From: Impatiens glandulifera
Taxonomy: Eukaryota; Streptophyta; Magnoliopsida; Ericales; Balsaminaceae
Assembly (NCBI RefSeq): GCF_907164915.1
Contig: NC_061864.1
Span: 15,321,889 to 15,385,888 of the forward strand
DNA length: 64,000 nt
Direction: 5' to 3'
The stretch's first letter is position 1. The number at the start of each line of letters is the position of its first letter. The notes under the pieces are model-generated. The model saw nothing but the letters and a program-made list of their open reading frames with translations, was not told the DNA's origin and did not search any database. Below are positions 1-10,167 of the stretch, piece after piece. The translations under genes were made by a program, and so were the position numbers.

Positions 1-1273
1 TTATTCGAGAGTGTCCATATGCATATTATATACATTTCTTTGCTCATAGGTTGCAATTAGCATTAGTTGGAGCTTCTACAAAAGAGATTTCTGTTTGGCT
101 ATTCTTTTCAAAATTATCCACCATTATTAATCTTATTGGTTGTTCTTCCAAATGGCATTCTGAGTTACATTCTGTTCAAACTATTGAAATTGATCGTATG
201 GTTACTTCGGGTGAACGTGATACTGGTAAAGGAAATAATCAAATTGGTAATTTACATCGTAGTGGATCTACTCGATGGAGCTCTCATTTTGAATCTATTT
301 GCAGTTTAATTGATATGTTTGGTGCAACTATTTTTGTGCTTGAAAGTATTGTGGAAGAAGGATCGTTTAGTTCTTTACGTGGAGAAGCATGTGGTTGTCT
401 GATAGCTTTGAGATCTTTTGAATTTATTTTCACACTTTATATGATGTACAAAATTATGGGAATTACAAACCTACTTTGTCAAGCTTTGCAACAAAAATCT
501 ATTTATATTATAAGTGCCATGGATCTAGTCTCAACTACTAAAAGACTACTTTTCAATTTAAGAGAGGAAGAATTTGATCAACTCTTGGAGTCCGTGCAAA
601 TGGTTTGCACACAACATGACATTGAAATTCCAGATCTAAATGCTTCATACAAAAGTGCAACAAGACGTTCATGCCAACAAAAAGATTCGTTGACAATTCG
701 GCAACACTATCATTTCAATGTCTTCAATTCAGTTATAGATTTTCAACAAGAAGAGTTGAATTCCAGATTTTTAGTGATGAAGCAGTAGAGCTACTTATAC
801 TTAGTTATGCTTTAGACCCTAAAGATAATTTTAAAGCATTTAAAGCTGGAGATATTTACAAATTGGCTGAAAAGTATTATCCAGGAGACTTCAGTGAACA
901 AGAAATGCATTATTTGAGATCTCAACTCCAACATTATAAAATTAATGTTTCTCGTAATGAGAATTTTCAAAATATGTCTTCCATCATTTAATTGTGTCGC
1001 AGATTAGCTGAAACAAACAAGTCATCAAATTATAATTTGATTGATAGATTGATTCGACTTGTTTTGACTTTACCAGTTTCTACTGCCACTACAGAAATGT
1101 CATTTTCAGCAATGAAACATTTGAAAACTATTCAACGGAATAAGATGGAAGAAGAGTTTTTAGCAGATACTATGATAATTTATATTGAACGAGAGTTTGT
1201 TGAAGATATTGATTCAGATTCTATAATAGATGAATTTTATTTTATAAAGAATAGAAGGTTACAACTAAAATAA
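1..1273 (+). pseudogene. hAT-superfamily transposase (TTF/zf-MYM type), broken 3' part
   Basis: The reading frame is already open at the window edge, so the 5' part lies outside. Frame 3 runs from about base 3 to 788 and begins with the CPYAYYIH...FAHRLQLAL stretch typical of the DUF4371/hAT core. Near base 765 the homology moves to frame 2, inside a run of T, which is a frameshift. An in-frame TAA at 989-991 interrupts that frame, and homology resumes at once. The last 90 residues hold the hAT C-terminal dimerisation motif (LTLPVSTATTEMSFSAMK, then a run ending near a EFVEDIDSDSIIDEF segment). Family proteins move DNA by cut-and-paste with 8 bp target duplications. With one frameshift and one stop this copy should be dead. 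The motif makes the family assignment secure. Confidence 0.9.
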
Positions 1274-1527
1274 TATGTAAACGTTCGTTAAGTTCATTAA
1301 ATTTTATAGATTTTTTTTTGTCTTTTTTTTTTAGATTTTCAATAATACGATATACAATTATATATATAAATTTGTTATTTTAATCGGGTATTCACATCAA
1401 TTTTTAAATTTTGTATATTTATTTTATTTTAGTAGTTCGATGATTATGTTTAATATTCTCACTTATTACCCGTAATAGTGAAACGTATAATCTTGATAGC
1501 CCAAGAAAAAAAATTCCTGAATACGCC

Positions 1528-1531
<4 letters not shown>
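1274..1531 (+). mobile_element. Probable 3' non-coding end and terminal repeat of the hAT element
   Basis: After the transposase stop there is AT-rich DNA ending at 1516-1531 in CCTGAATACGCCCTT. This resembles the right terminal repeat of the small hAT element at 8324-8551 (CCTGGCTTCGCCCCTG), with several mismatches. I infer that it is the decayed right end of the element, which would make the two elements relatives. The match is imperfect and the left end is outside the window. Confidence 0.45.
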
Positions 1532-1563
<32 letters not shown>

Positions 1564-2116
1564 AGAAAGAAGTCTCCATAAATTTTATCACTAAAGAATC
1601 TTGGTTAAAAGATTTTATTCACTAAAAACTAGTATGATTGTCCAAGCTAGTTTCCTACAATGAGTTAACTCCAATTCTTTTTTTATTCATGTGAAAAGTT
1701 TGTAGTTATATATATATATATAAATGATTTAATAGACTAATAAGAAAATGGCAATATTTCTAATGCACTATTTTTGTCATGATTTTAAGCATTTTTAAAT
1801 CTCTAAATATATACATTTAATAATTATAATTATTGAGTTTGAGATGCATATATTTATAAAATAAATGAATAAAGTGCAATGCGAAATGAAACATCACTTA
1901 GCATAATTAAAAAAATATATATATAATATAAAATATATCAAAATTAAACTCATTTGTAAATTAAAAAAAAAGGTTTATAATCAGAAAACAAACAAATGCA
2001 TTATAATATATAAACTGAAATTAATTAAAAAATAATAATAATCTTCATTAATTATTAATAATAGCACTCCCTTATTCTTTCGTCACTTTCTTCTTGTTTG
2101 TTTGCTTTTGTTTTAT
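1532..2116. other. Intergenic AT-rich DNA with (AT)n tracts
   Basis: A (TA)n run of about 30 bp follows the hAT end, with another near 1710-1722. No ORF, RNA gene or recognisable element was seen. Confidence 0.6.
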
Positions 2117-2211
2117 TTTTCAAACACGTTCGAAATAATTGAACCTACACTTGAACTGGGTTGGGTCATTTCAAACAGTTTTCAAATAAAGCCTAATGGT
2201 GGGTCATATGC
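2117..2211. repeat. Diverged copy of the P450 upstream region
   Basis: The part around 2164-2207 matches the sequence just upstream of the P450 start (about 7269-7324) in the same orientation. It contains the blocks GGTCATTTCAAACAG, TTTTCAAATAAAGCC and ATGGTGGGTCATAT. The copy next to the P450 continues into a TATA box and this one does not. No P450 coding sequence follows on its left, so it looks like a promoter fragment left by a segmental duplication. Confidence 0.7.
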
Positions 2212-2517
2212 ACTAAATCTATTAATTGATAAAGACATTTGACTCGTAATCTATATTTCTTCGATGAATTCTCTTCAATTCCATACTATATCTAAGTAAT
2301 TTTTTAACACAAAATTCCTTACGAAAATATCTAAATTCATGTCTTATTATTTTAAGTAATTTATACGTGTATTGTGTTGAATTATAGATCATATACTTAT
2401 AATAAACTCTACATTGTTAATGAGAGTTTATTAGGTTTGTATTTGGTTTTGGGTTTGAACCTGACCAAAAGTTATTTAGGTTTAACAAACATACCTACTT
2501 AAAATTACAGTTTAATT
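2211..2517. repeat. Direct repeat copy A (~305 bp), right half LTR-like
   Basis: It matches 3329-3637 along its length with scattered substitutions. From the TGTTGA at 2375 onward it also resembles the first ~120 bp of the copia LTR at 62625. It ends in the poly-pyrimidine/AATTACAG block just before the PRA1-like pseudogene. The repeat is therefore host DNA plus a truncated LTR start that were duplicated together. Confidence 0.8.
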
Positions 2518-2524
2518 CCAAACA

Positions 2525-2838
2525 TACCAGCGGTTCGTCTCGGCGGAAATAGAGGATATTCCAAGCCGTAACCAAGATCGTAAACAGGGCGAGAGAAAAT
2601 GAATGTCATAGAAGACTCAGAATGACGATCAACTACACTATTTCAGCGTAGTTCTTATGGAAATAGGCGATATTCGTTTTAATCCTTTCGATTGCATCCT
2701 TGAGGTTATGAGGAAAACCGATAGAATTATAATCGAATATTCCTTCCACTGTCGTCGCTCGCTGAGTTCATTCTATCGTTGATTGGCTATCGCCGGCGTC
2801 GGAGAAGAAGTCGTCGGAATATTACCGTAGTTCTTGAT
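2525..2838 (-). pseudogene. PRA1 family (prenylated Rab acceptor) pseudogene, C-terminally truncated
   Basis: On the minus strand the N-terminal segment reads NYGNIPTTSSPTPAI, as in plant PRA1.F proteins. A frameshift follows. The body then reads DAIERIKTNIAYFHKNYAEI, a TAG, a hydrophobic stretch with a TGA where the family has Trp, and ILYFRRDEPLV. This is the PRA1 core order: soluble N terminus, ISRIKTN-like block, first hydrophobic pair, then YFLRDEPLV. The start Met appears to be ATC at 2836-2838. Homology stops after RDEPLV at 2525, next to the end of repeat copy A. PRA1 proteins are small ER/Golgi membrane proteins that bind Rab GTPases. A frameshift and two stops make this copy non-functional. 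Confidence 0.85.
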
Positions 2839-3202
2839 CCCCTGTATTTCCGTCAATTCTCCCTCTTTTTCTCTCTGCAAAATCTTATTTGAACTTTCAA
2901 TAATCAAAATATCAAATTATATAAGAAGACAATTGAAATGAAAGGTTATGATTAAGTGGCATAATACAATGGAAGCGACCGTAAAGAATCAATTTATTAA
3001 ACGAAAATTTAGAAGAAAAAAATGCTTCATAAACTATTAATAAAAAGTATTCAATAATAAATTTTTCCAAACAAAAAAAATATTCAATATTAAAATCTTT
3101 GATCTTCCATAATTATTTACTATTTATTGAAGGTTATAGTGAATGTACTATTAAATCTTCCTATTTTTTATACAAAATCATAAATACATGCAATTGCATG
3201 TA
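2839..3202. other. AT-rich spacer between the direct repeats
   Basis: No coding potential. The first ~60 bp (pyrimidine-rich, CCCTCTTTTTCTCTCTG) could be the former 5' UTR of the PRA1 pseudogene, read on the minus strand. Confidence 0.5.
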
Positions 3203-3288
3203 ACTGATCTTAGTGGTTAGAGTGTTTGGGCCTACACAATGATTGAAACAAATACATATTTGACTGTTCAATGTGCCAGCAAAATATA
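3203..3288 (+). mobile_element. Short tRNA-derived SINE-like insertion with ~22 bp flanking duplication
   Basis: The insert starts with GATCTTAGTGGTTAGAG, which resembles a tRNA A box (TAGTGGTTAGAG). It is flanked by near-identical 22-23 bp copies at 3181-3202 and 3289-3311, both containing the palindrome TGCAATTGCA. Long target duplications and a tRNA-like head fit a SINE. No clear B box or A tail is seen, so it may be truncated. Confidence 0.45.
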
Positions 3289-3328
3289 TAAATACAATGC
3301 AATTGCATGTATTAATTAATAACTCAAA

Positions 3329-3637
3329 TAACACTAAATCTAGTTAATTGATAAAGACATTTGACTCATAATCTATATTTTTTCGTTGAATTCTCTTCAA
3401 TTCCATATTATATCTAAGTAATTTTTTAACACAAATTTCCTTATATAAATATCTAAATTCATATCTTATTATTTTAAGTAATCAATACTTGTATTGTGTT
3501 GAGTTATAGACTCTACACTTGTAATAAACTGTACAGTGTTAATTAGAGTTTATTGAGTTTGTATTTGGTTTTGGCTTGAATCTGACCCAGAGTTATTTAG
3601 GTTTAACACACATGCCTACTTAAAATTACAGTTTAAT
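3329..3637. repeat. Direct repeat copy B (~305 bp), right half LTR-like
   Basis: Second copy of 2211-2517, offset by 1118 bp, with a TGTTGA LTR-like start at 3497. After AATTACAGTTTAATT the two copies diverge. Confidence 0.8.
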
Positions 3638-4640
3638 TAATTTTATATATATTGTTTCCATTTATATATTAGAATATTATTTTTGTACAGTTTCTAATTA
3701 TGGGAAACTCATTTCTTTTTTAGTTATACTAATTTAGATATAATAAAAAAAATATAAGATGGATTAAACTCAACAACTAATTAAGTCATGAGTCAGGTAA
3801 AAAAGAAAAAAAAAACTTACAAAGAAAAAAAAAAGGCCACAGTTAAAAATATAAGCAAAAAACAAATCATCTAGAGGGTTTGAAGGCACTCTATCATAGA
3901 TAAGTTATTTATTGTGTTACACTTTGATTTAGCCAATAATTGGAGGTTTTGTCAACATTAAATTCAAAATTTGTTATATTCCTTTCTTAACCTATTAATA
4001 TGATTTTGTTGGTTATGGCACTAGTTTTATTGTTGAATATAAAAAATTAGAATGAAATATTTTTTTTTTCAGTGTTCTTTATATTTCATATGTATTTGAT
4101 AATTTTGATCAAACAAGTTTAATTGTTGATAATTAAATAATATTAGAAAATTCTGTAAGATTATAAATAATTAACGTTTATACATTCATCAAATTTAATA
4201 TTTTAAAGATTTTAAATTAAATTATATTATAAGATTTTAAAATAAATAAACCAATTATATAAATTAAAGATTTTAAATTAAATTATATTATAAGATTTTA
4301 AAATAAATAAACCAATTATATAAATTACGTCCCTAAATATTAAAACCAACGGACTAATATGGCGAAAATGTCACTAAATATTAAAATCACGGAAAAACAT
4401 TCTATGAGAACCATAAAATAGTTAAAATTAGAGGTTTTACAACTCTCATGCGTCGCTATTAAGCGTTAGTAAATTTCTACAACGCCTACAAATCTCTTTA
4501 CTGACGTTAATTTATGTGTCTCTACATGATTTACAAACGCCGGTACAGTTTAGCAGCACTATAATGAGCAATAAACTCTCTTTCTTCTTTTTTTATTTAT
4601 TTATAAGAGGACAATGTAAAGGAGAGAGTTACAAACACAA
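3638..4640. other. Intergenic AT-rich DNA
   Basis: Mostly A/T homopolymer stretches. The part from about 4330 to 4570 is less AT-rich (CGTCGCTATTAAGCG and similar) and may be a decayed DNA transposon, but I could not define its ends. Confidence 0.5.
4205..4326. repeat. Tandem duplication, 2 x 61 bp
   Basis: The unit beginning AAAGATTTTAAATTAAATTA occurs at 4205 and again at 4266, with no differences seen. Confidence 0.85.
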
Positions 4641-5291
4641 AGAAATCATAAACATTTACATCCCTAATAATATTTTTTATTTCTTAAAATAAAAAGGCAC
4701 ACACATACATAAAAGTTCATCCATTTATTTCAACACGAAATCATAAACAACGAAATCATAAACATTTACATCCCTAATAATATTTTTTATTTCTTAAAAT
4801 AAAAAGGCACACACATACATAAAAGTTCATCCATTTATTTCAACACGAAATCATAAACAACGAAATCATAAACATTTACATCCCTAATAATATTTTTTAT
4901 TTCTTAAAATAAAAAGGCACACACATACATAAAAGTTCATCCATTTATTTCAACACGAAATCATAAACAACGAAATCATAAACATTTACCTCCCTAATAA
5001 TATTTTTTATTTCTTAAAATAAAAAGGCACACACATACATAAAAGTTCATCCATTTATTTCAACACGAAATCATAAACAACGAAATCATAAACATTTACA
5101 TCCCTAATAATATTTTTTATTTCTTAAAATAAAAAGGCACACACATACATAAAAGTTCATCCATTTATTTCAACACGAAATCATAAACAACGAAATCATA
5201 AACATTTACATCCCTAATAATATTTTTTATTTCTTAAAATAAAAAGGCACACCCATGCGTACATAAAAGTTCATCCATTTATTTCAACAGT
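4641..5291. repeat. Minisatellite: six near-identical 110 bp units ending 17 bp from the P450 stop codon
   Basis: Units begin at 4641, 4751, 4861, 4971, 5081 and 5191. Copies 1-5 differ by one or two bases (a C in ACCTCCC in copy 4, and the first base of copy 1). The last copy has a 4 bp expansion in its CACACACATACAT segment. Each unit contains CCATTTATTTC, which on the P450 strand reads AATAAA, a polyadenylation-type signal. The array is thus the P450 3' UTR and downstream region, with up to six equivalent signals. The near-identity points to recent expansion. Confidence 0.95.
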
Positions 5292-5307
5292 ACTGATAAT
5301 ATTATTC

Positions 5308-7251
5308 TTAATTAGGCATAAGAATTAGGTCATTTTTCTTATGCAGGGTAAAACCCGGTTTAACATCAAAATCAATATCTTTTGTCTTCATCTCAGGAGG
5401 AAGCTCCCATTTAAATTTGTGAAGTAAATTAGCCAATGCAAGCTCCACAGTTACAACTGCTAGGTTCAATCCAGGACACCCTCTCCTACCCGCCCCGAAA
5501 GGGATAAACCCAAAGTCTTGACCTCTAAAATCAATATTCTTTGCACTGTCTAGAAATCTCTCGGGACAAAACTCTTGGGGGTTTTCCCAATACTCGGGAT
5601 CTCTTCCAATCGCCCACAAGTTCACATAGACAATAGTTCCTTTGCAAATTTCGAACTCCTTTATCTTGCATGTTTGAGTTGCTAGATGAGGGACTCCAAG
5701 TGGTGCCGGAGGATGCAATCTTAATGTCTCTTTCACTACTGACTTTAGATAAACTAGTTTATCAAGATCGTCTTCATCAAGGATATTCTCATGATTGATG
5801 ATTGATCTTACTTCTTGTTGAACTTTATTCATAATTTTAGGATTCTTTATCAATTCACTCATTGCCCATATCAAAGTAACAGAATTTGTTTCTATCCCAG
5901 CCACAAAAATATCCTGGTAATGAAATAAAGAATTTTAATTTTATTAATGTGGTAATGGATAAATTATAATTACCAAAAATAAAATAAATTGTTTTTTGTT
6001 ATATAATATTTTATAAATTTGCAGTTGTCTTATATATATATAATGAACTTCTTCTTTTTTGAAAAAAACAATTAATATATTACAAATAATTTTAACAAAT
6101 TAGAGCTTCATAATTGATTTATTTTGAATTATTTTGCTAATTAAGGATGTATTGGAAATAAAATCTGCAAGTTGAATTAATATTTCCAGAAAAAAACAAT
6201 TAATTAATTAAAGGGTGATATATAGTTACGTTACCATTATTATGCTTTTAATATGATCCACTGTGAGCTCCAACGGAAGTGAGTGGTTCTCTTGAAGTTG
6301 GAGCAAGAGATCTACGATATGATTGTCGGCCTCTTGATGTTCATCATCATGATCACCTTTCTTTCTTTCCACATGAAGATGATCATCAATGATTTCTTGC
6401 ATAAACAAATATAGATCTTTACAAACCTTATCCACCCATCTCGTTCTTCCCACAAGCTTATCAACCCAACCCAAGTAAGGAAAATAATCGCGCATATAGA
6501 ATGATCCCGCGACTAATTGAGTTTCATTCACGAGATATTGAAACTTACTGTTGGTCTCATCCTCTGTATACTCATCATCATCATACCTCTTTCCAAAAGC
6601 AGTTCTGCATATTATAGAATTGACAAGATATACGGTTATCTTGCTGAAATTGATTGGCTTGGATTGAGACGCAAACTGGGAGATGATGTTCATAGTGCGA
6701 GATACTTCGTCCTCGCGAATTGGACGAAAGGAGAGAACTCTCTTGGCGCTTAGCAAATGGTGAACAACGGTCTTCTTCATTTGCCTCCAATATTCTCCAT
6801 AAGGGGAGAAAACAATGTCTAATCCATTAGAGGATATTTTCATTTGGCCGTAAAATGTAGGCCGGCCTGCGAGTTCACGGTCATGGGTGCTAAAAGCTTC
6901 TTTTGCGAATTCTGCGGAAGAAACAACGATGACGGTTAAGGAGCCTAGGCGGAGAGACATGAGAGGGCCATATTTGTTGGAGAGTTGGTAGAGATGGCCA
7001 TGGAGATTCGCAAAGTTAAGTTGGTGCAAGTTACCAATTATTGGAAACCTAGGAGGTCCTGGCGGGAGAAGACTTGATTCATGCTTAATGTCATGTAGAA
7101 AATACCACAACAATGGTGGTATGATCATAAGTAAAACAATAATAGTAAGAGGAAAAAGAAGAAACCAATTTAGTTCCACTTCCATGTTATTGATTATTAT
7201 GGATCCCTTGTCATTAATGTCTCTTAGGGTAATATTATTTATAATGGTCAT
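5308..7251 (-). CDS. Cytochrome P450, CYP71 clan (CYP71/CYP83-like)
   Basis: Two exons: 7251 (or 7185)-6235 and 5913-5308, with a 321 bp GT-AG phase-0 intron. This single intron position is usual for A-type plant P450s. From the ATG at 7185 the protein has 518 residues; the upstream in-frame ATG at 7251 adds 22. I prefer 7185 because it puts the membrane anchor (WFLLFPLTIIVLLMIIPPLL) at the N terminus, as is normal. In 518-residue numbering: hinge PPGPP 41-45, I-helix AGIET 322-326 (family norm AGTDT), ExxR as ETLR 379-382, PERF 434-437, haem loop FGAGRRGCPG 456-465 with Cys463. All catalytic landmarks are intact, so it should be an active ER-anchored monooxygenase using a P450 reductase. The substrate cannot be read from sequence. 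A 110 bp minisatellite lies directly downstream. Confidence 0.95.
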
Positions 7252-7323
7252 GTTATATTTTCAAACATGGGGTCATTTCAAACAGTTTTCAAATAAAGCC
7301 AAATGAATATGTATGGTGGGTCA

Positions 7324-7331
7324 TATATATA
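7324..7331 (-). promoter_or_regulatory. Probable TATA box of the P450 gene
   Basis: TATATATA on the minus strand, about 75 bp before the ATG at 7251 and 140 bp before the ATG at 7185. No better candidate lies closer. The duplicated upstream fragment near 2207 lacks it. Confidence 0.5.
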
Positions 7332-7399
7332 CTTGTGACTATTGATCAGTACATGCGTAAATGATTAACAACACGCCACAATCGATCCTATAGTATATA

Positions 7400-7620
7400 A
7401 TAATCAACGAGACCGTTCATTTTTGGACTGAGCGATCTAAGATTTGGGGCCTAAAATTTGAATTTAAAAACAATATTTAATAAAAAAATATATATGATTC
7501 TTATAATACCTAAAAAAATTTTATAGTACTGCATAATTTTTTTGGGAGCCTTAGGCGGTGGCCCATCTTACCCACCCTAATAGCCGGCCCTCACACACCG
7601 GTAAAATAGGGCAACCACTT
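7400..7620. other. Repeat-like segment with a GC-richer end
   Basis: A stretch around 7545-7605 (GGGAGCCTTAGGCGGTGGCC, then GCCGGCCCTCACACACC) is far richer in GC than its surroundings and looks like the end of a decayed transposon. Boundaries and class are not clear. Confidence 0.35.
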
Positions 7621-7774
7621 TTAACTAAATTAGTATTAATAAATTCTAAATTTATTAATTCTAGGTCACACTATTACTTTCTTAAGAATACTTTGATAAC
7701 AAGTAGAAACTCGTATTGGGTCAAATTCAATCTTTTTTATTATTAGGACAAATTTTATTATATAAAAGACTAAG

Positions 7775-7776
7775 AC

Positions 7777-7812
<36 letters not shown>
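7775..7812. repeat. (AAT)n microsatellite, about 12 units
   Basis: Uninterrupted AAT run, directly visible. Confidence 0.95.
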
Positions 7813-7813
<1 letters not shown>

Positions 7814-8323
7814 TTTCTTACGAGGTTAAAGGTTATCGCACTGCAACGCACGACATATTTTGTGAAAGTAAATGAGTCGGGTTATTGTTTGTGGGTTGAC
7901 ATGCCTTTGGAACTTAAAACGGTTAATTATTTAATTATAAAAATATAAGATTAAAAATGATAAATATATATTTTATCTATCATTGTTTATCACATTTGGA
8001 TAGAGAGGAACACTAGCACATTCTCAAGAGTCCGCAACAATGCGGATACTGTCTGGAACAATATTATCACCGACAGCAACTCCCTCATATAAACGTGGAG
8101 GCTATTCCCACACGCGAGAAGAATTGGTCAATCTGTACAAACTGGAACATCGCTTACGAGAAAGTCACCATATTACCACTGATTTCATTGCACTTTAATT
8201 CTCAATTCTCATTTGTCATCTTTTATCTCTCTTTTTTACTTCATTCAGTTTGTTTTTACTCTGATTTTCTTTGAACTCATGTAACTCCTTTTTTCCTTTT
8301 GTGACTTTTATTTTATTAACGCT

Positions 8324-8551
8324 CAGGGGCGGAGCCAAGTGCAAGCTGGCCCGGGCTGTAGCCCGGGGAGCCTTATGTATTTTATCAATAACGACGGTAA
8401 ATTACCGTCGTTATTGGTTATTTTCCGTCGCTAAAAGGTTATATTTCGTCGCTAAAAGGCATTGGTGACAGCAAACTATAAAACTAGCCCGGATAGATTT
8501 TTTTATTAAAAAATTAGCCCGGGTAGGTTTCAAATCCTGGCTTCGCCCCTG
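8324..8551. mobile_element. Complete 228 bp hAT MITE with perfect 8 bp target duplication
   Basis: Terminal repeats CAGGGGCGGAGCCAAG and CCTGGCTTCGCCCCTG match at 14 of 16 positions as inverted repeats. TTAACGCT sits on both sides (8316-8323 and 8552-8559), an exact 8 bp duplication as left by hAT transposases. Inside are a near-perfect palindrome AATAACGACGGTAA/TTACCGTCGTTATT and two copies of CGTCGCTAAAAGG. There is no ORF, so it depends on a transposase elsewhere. Its ends resemble the hAT end at 1516-1531. Confidence 0.93.
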
Positions 8552-8559
8552 TTAACGCT

Positions 8560-9325
8560 GCGTCGTCTTTCACAAGAATTTTTTTTTCCTATCATTATAG
8601 GTTAACACTAACCAACTAAGCTCTTTAGCCTCTATATTTTAAATTAACCAAATATTTTTATAAACATACAACTATGATAATAATATTTTTCAATTTTATA
8701 AATAATTTTGATTTTACGATTTTTTATTATTTTACAATTAAAAAATCAATTTATATATATAAATTAAAAAGGTTATTATTTATTCAAATAAATAAATTAA
8801 TATAATTAATTTTATAAATATAATTATTTTAGTGTTATTTACTTATTATTTTTTTAATTAATTGTATATATAAAATTTTAAAATTAACTAGGTATAAAAT
8901 ATATAATAATATATATAAATAATAATAACAATATAACTAATATTTTCTAACTAAATTCTTACTATTTTTTAAAATAAAACTCTAAATTTTAAAAATTTAA
9001 ATAGTTAATTCTCGATTTTGATCGCGCTTATATTTAATCAGTAATAAATAAAATAAAAATTATATATAGATATAAATAAATTTGGGTGTGGACTTAAGCT
9101 ACTCAGCCCCCATAATGTTGATCCATGTGTAGGTTATATGTTATATTATTGGCATATTATAAGTTTAAATTTATAAAATAATTTATAATTTATAAGGAAA
9201 ACAAATGTGATATATATATCATTTCTTAAATTTATCTACCAAGTTGAAAAAGTAAGTATGTAAATTGTTATAATTTATTTATAGATAAATAAGACATCAT
9301 TTACAATAGTTCATATAGAAATAAC
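8560..9325. other. Intergenic, very AT-rich
   Basis: Only A/T-rich low-complexity DNA; no feature can be supported. Confidence 0.6.
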
Positions 9326-9903
9326 TAGGTTGTGCAAAAAAAAAATTCAGAAAATTGAGAGCTTACCGGTTTTGTTTTATCGGTTCTAATGGTTCTGGTT
9401 AGTCGATTTTTTACTTGTTAAAAGGCTCGATTTTCGATTGATCTATTTTTTTATTTGTAAATCGATAATAATTTAATTATATATTTATATTTTTTTATAA
9501 TTTATATTAATTATTTGGTAATTATTAGATATATTATAAATATTTATATTAATTATTTGGTAATTATTAGATATATATTAGTTATTTTTAATTTTTAAAT
9601 TATAATTTATATAGAATTGTTTTTTTTAATTATAATTTATAATCTATATAACTATTAATTTAAAATTTGATCTCTTAAAAATATATTATATTGTTATAAT
9701 AATATAATATATTATAACATATTTCTAAATATATCTATAAAATATTTGTATAGAAAAAAAATGAAGAAGGATTAATAGAACGTCCAAAACAAAGATTTTG
9801 AAAATTTAATATTTAATAAAAAATTGAATTAAAATAAGAGATAAAATAACCGGTTTGTAAAATAAAAGATAAAATCAGTTAACCGACCAGTTGAACACCC
9901 CTA
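9326..9903. mobile_element. Non-autonomous hAT-like element, 578 bp, with 8 bp target duplication
   Basis: It begins TAGGTTGTGCAA and ends TTGAACACCCCTA, whose reverse complement is TAGGGGTGTTCAA, an imperfect terminal inverted repeat. GAAATAAC flanks both ends (9318-9325 and 9904-9911). Subterminal ACCGGTTTTG / CGGTTTGTAA motifs are typical of this hAT group. No coding capacity remains. Confidence 0.85.
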
Positions 9904-9923
9904 GAAATAACATATTTTTGAAT

Positions 9924-10110
9924 GAGGAATGATAGGGGAAAATTGAGAGGGTGAATAAGAGAGGAACGACGTATCACTATATATATCACTAGTTGAAAAA
10001 AATATAAAAGTGTAAGGAGAGAGGAAAACTAAATTTTTTGCCAATCATTTTGTCATATCATCGTTCTCTTATCTTCTCACAATCTCTTCTAAATTTCATT
10101 TCTCAATTTT
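9924..10110. mobile_element. Short MITE-like element related to 18446-18632
   Basis: Left arm GAGGAATGATAGGGG... and right arm ...CTTCTAAATTTCATTTCTC form an imperfect inverted repeat of about 45 bp. The arm resembles that of the element at 18446 (GAGAAATGATTAGGTGAGGG). A further arm-like piece at 10126-10168 ends where the copia fragment begins. Exact ends and superfamily are unsure. Confidence 0.5.
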
Positions 10111-10167
10111 AAATATATTTTGAAACGAGGAGGAATTTGGGAGAGGGAATGAGAATGGGTGAGAGAA

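Noticed and set aside
4641..5291. CRISPR-like array of regular repeats
   Set aside because: Units are contiguous 110 bp tandem copies without unique spacers, in a plant gene's downstream region.
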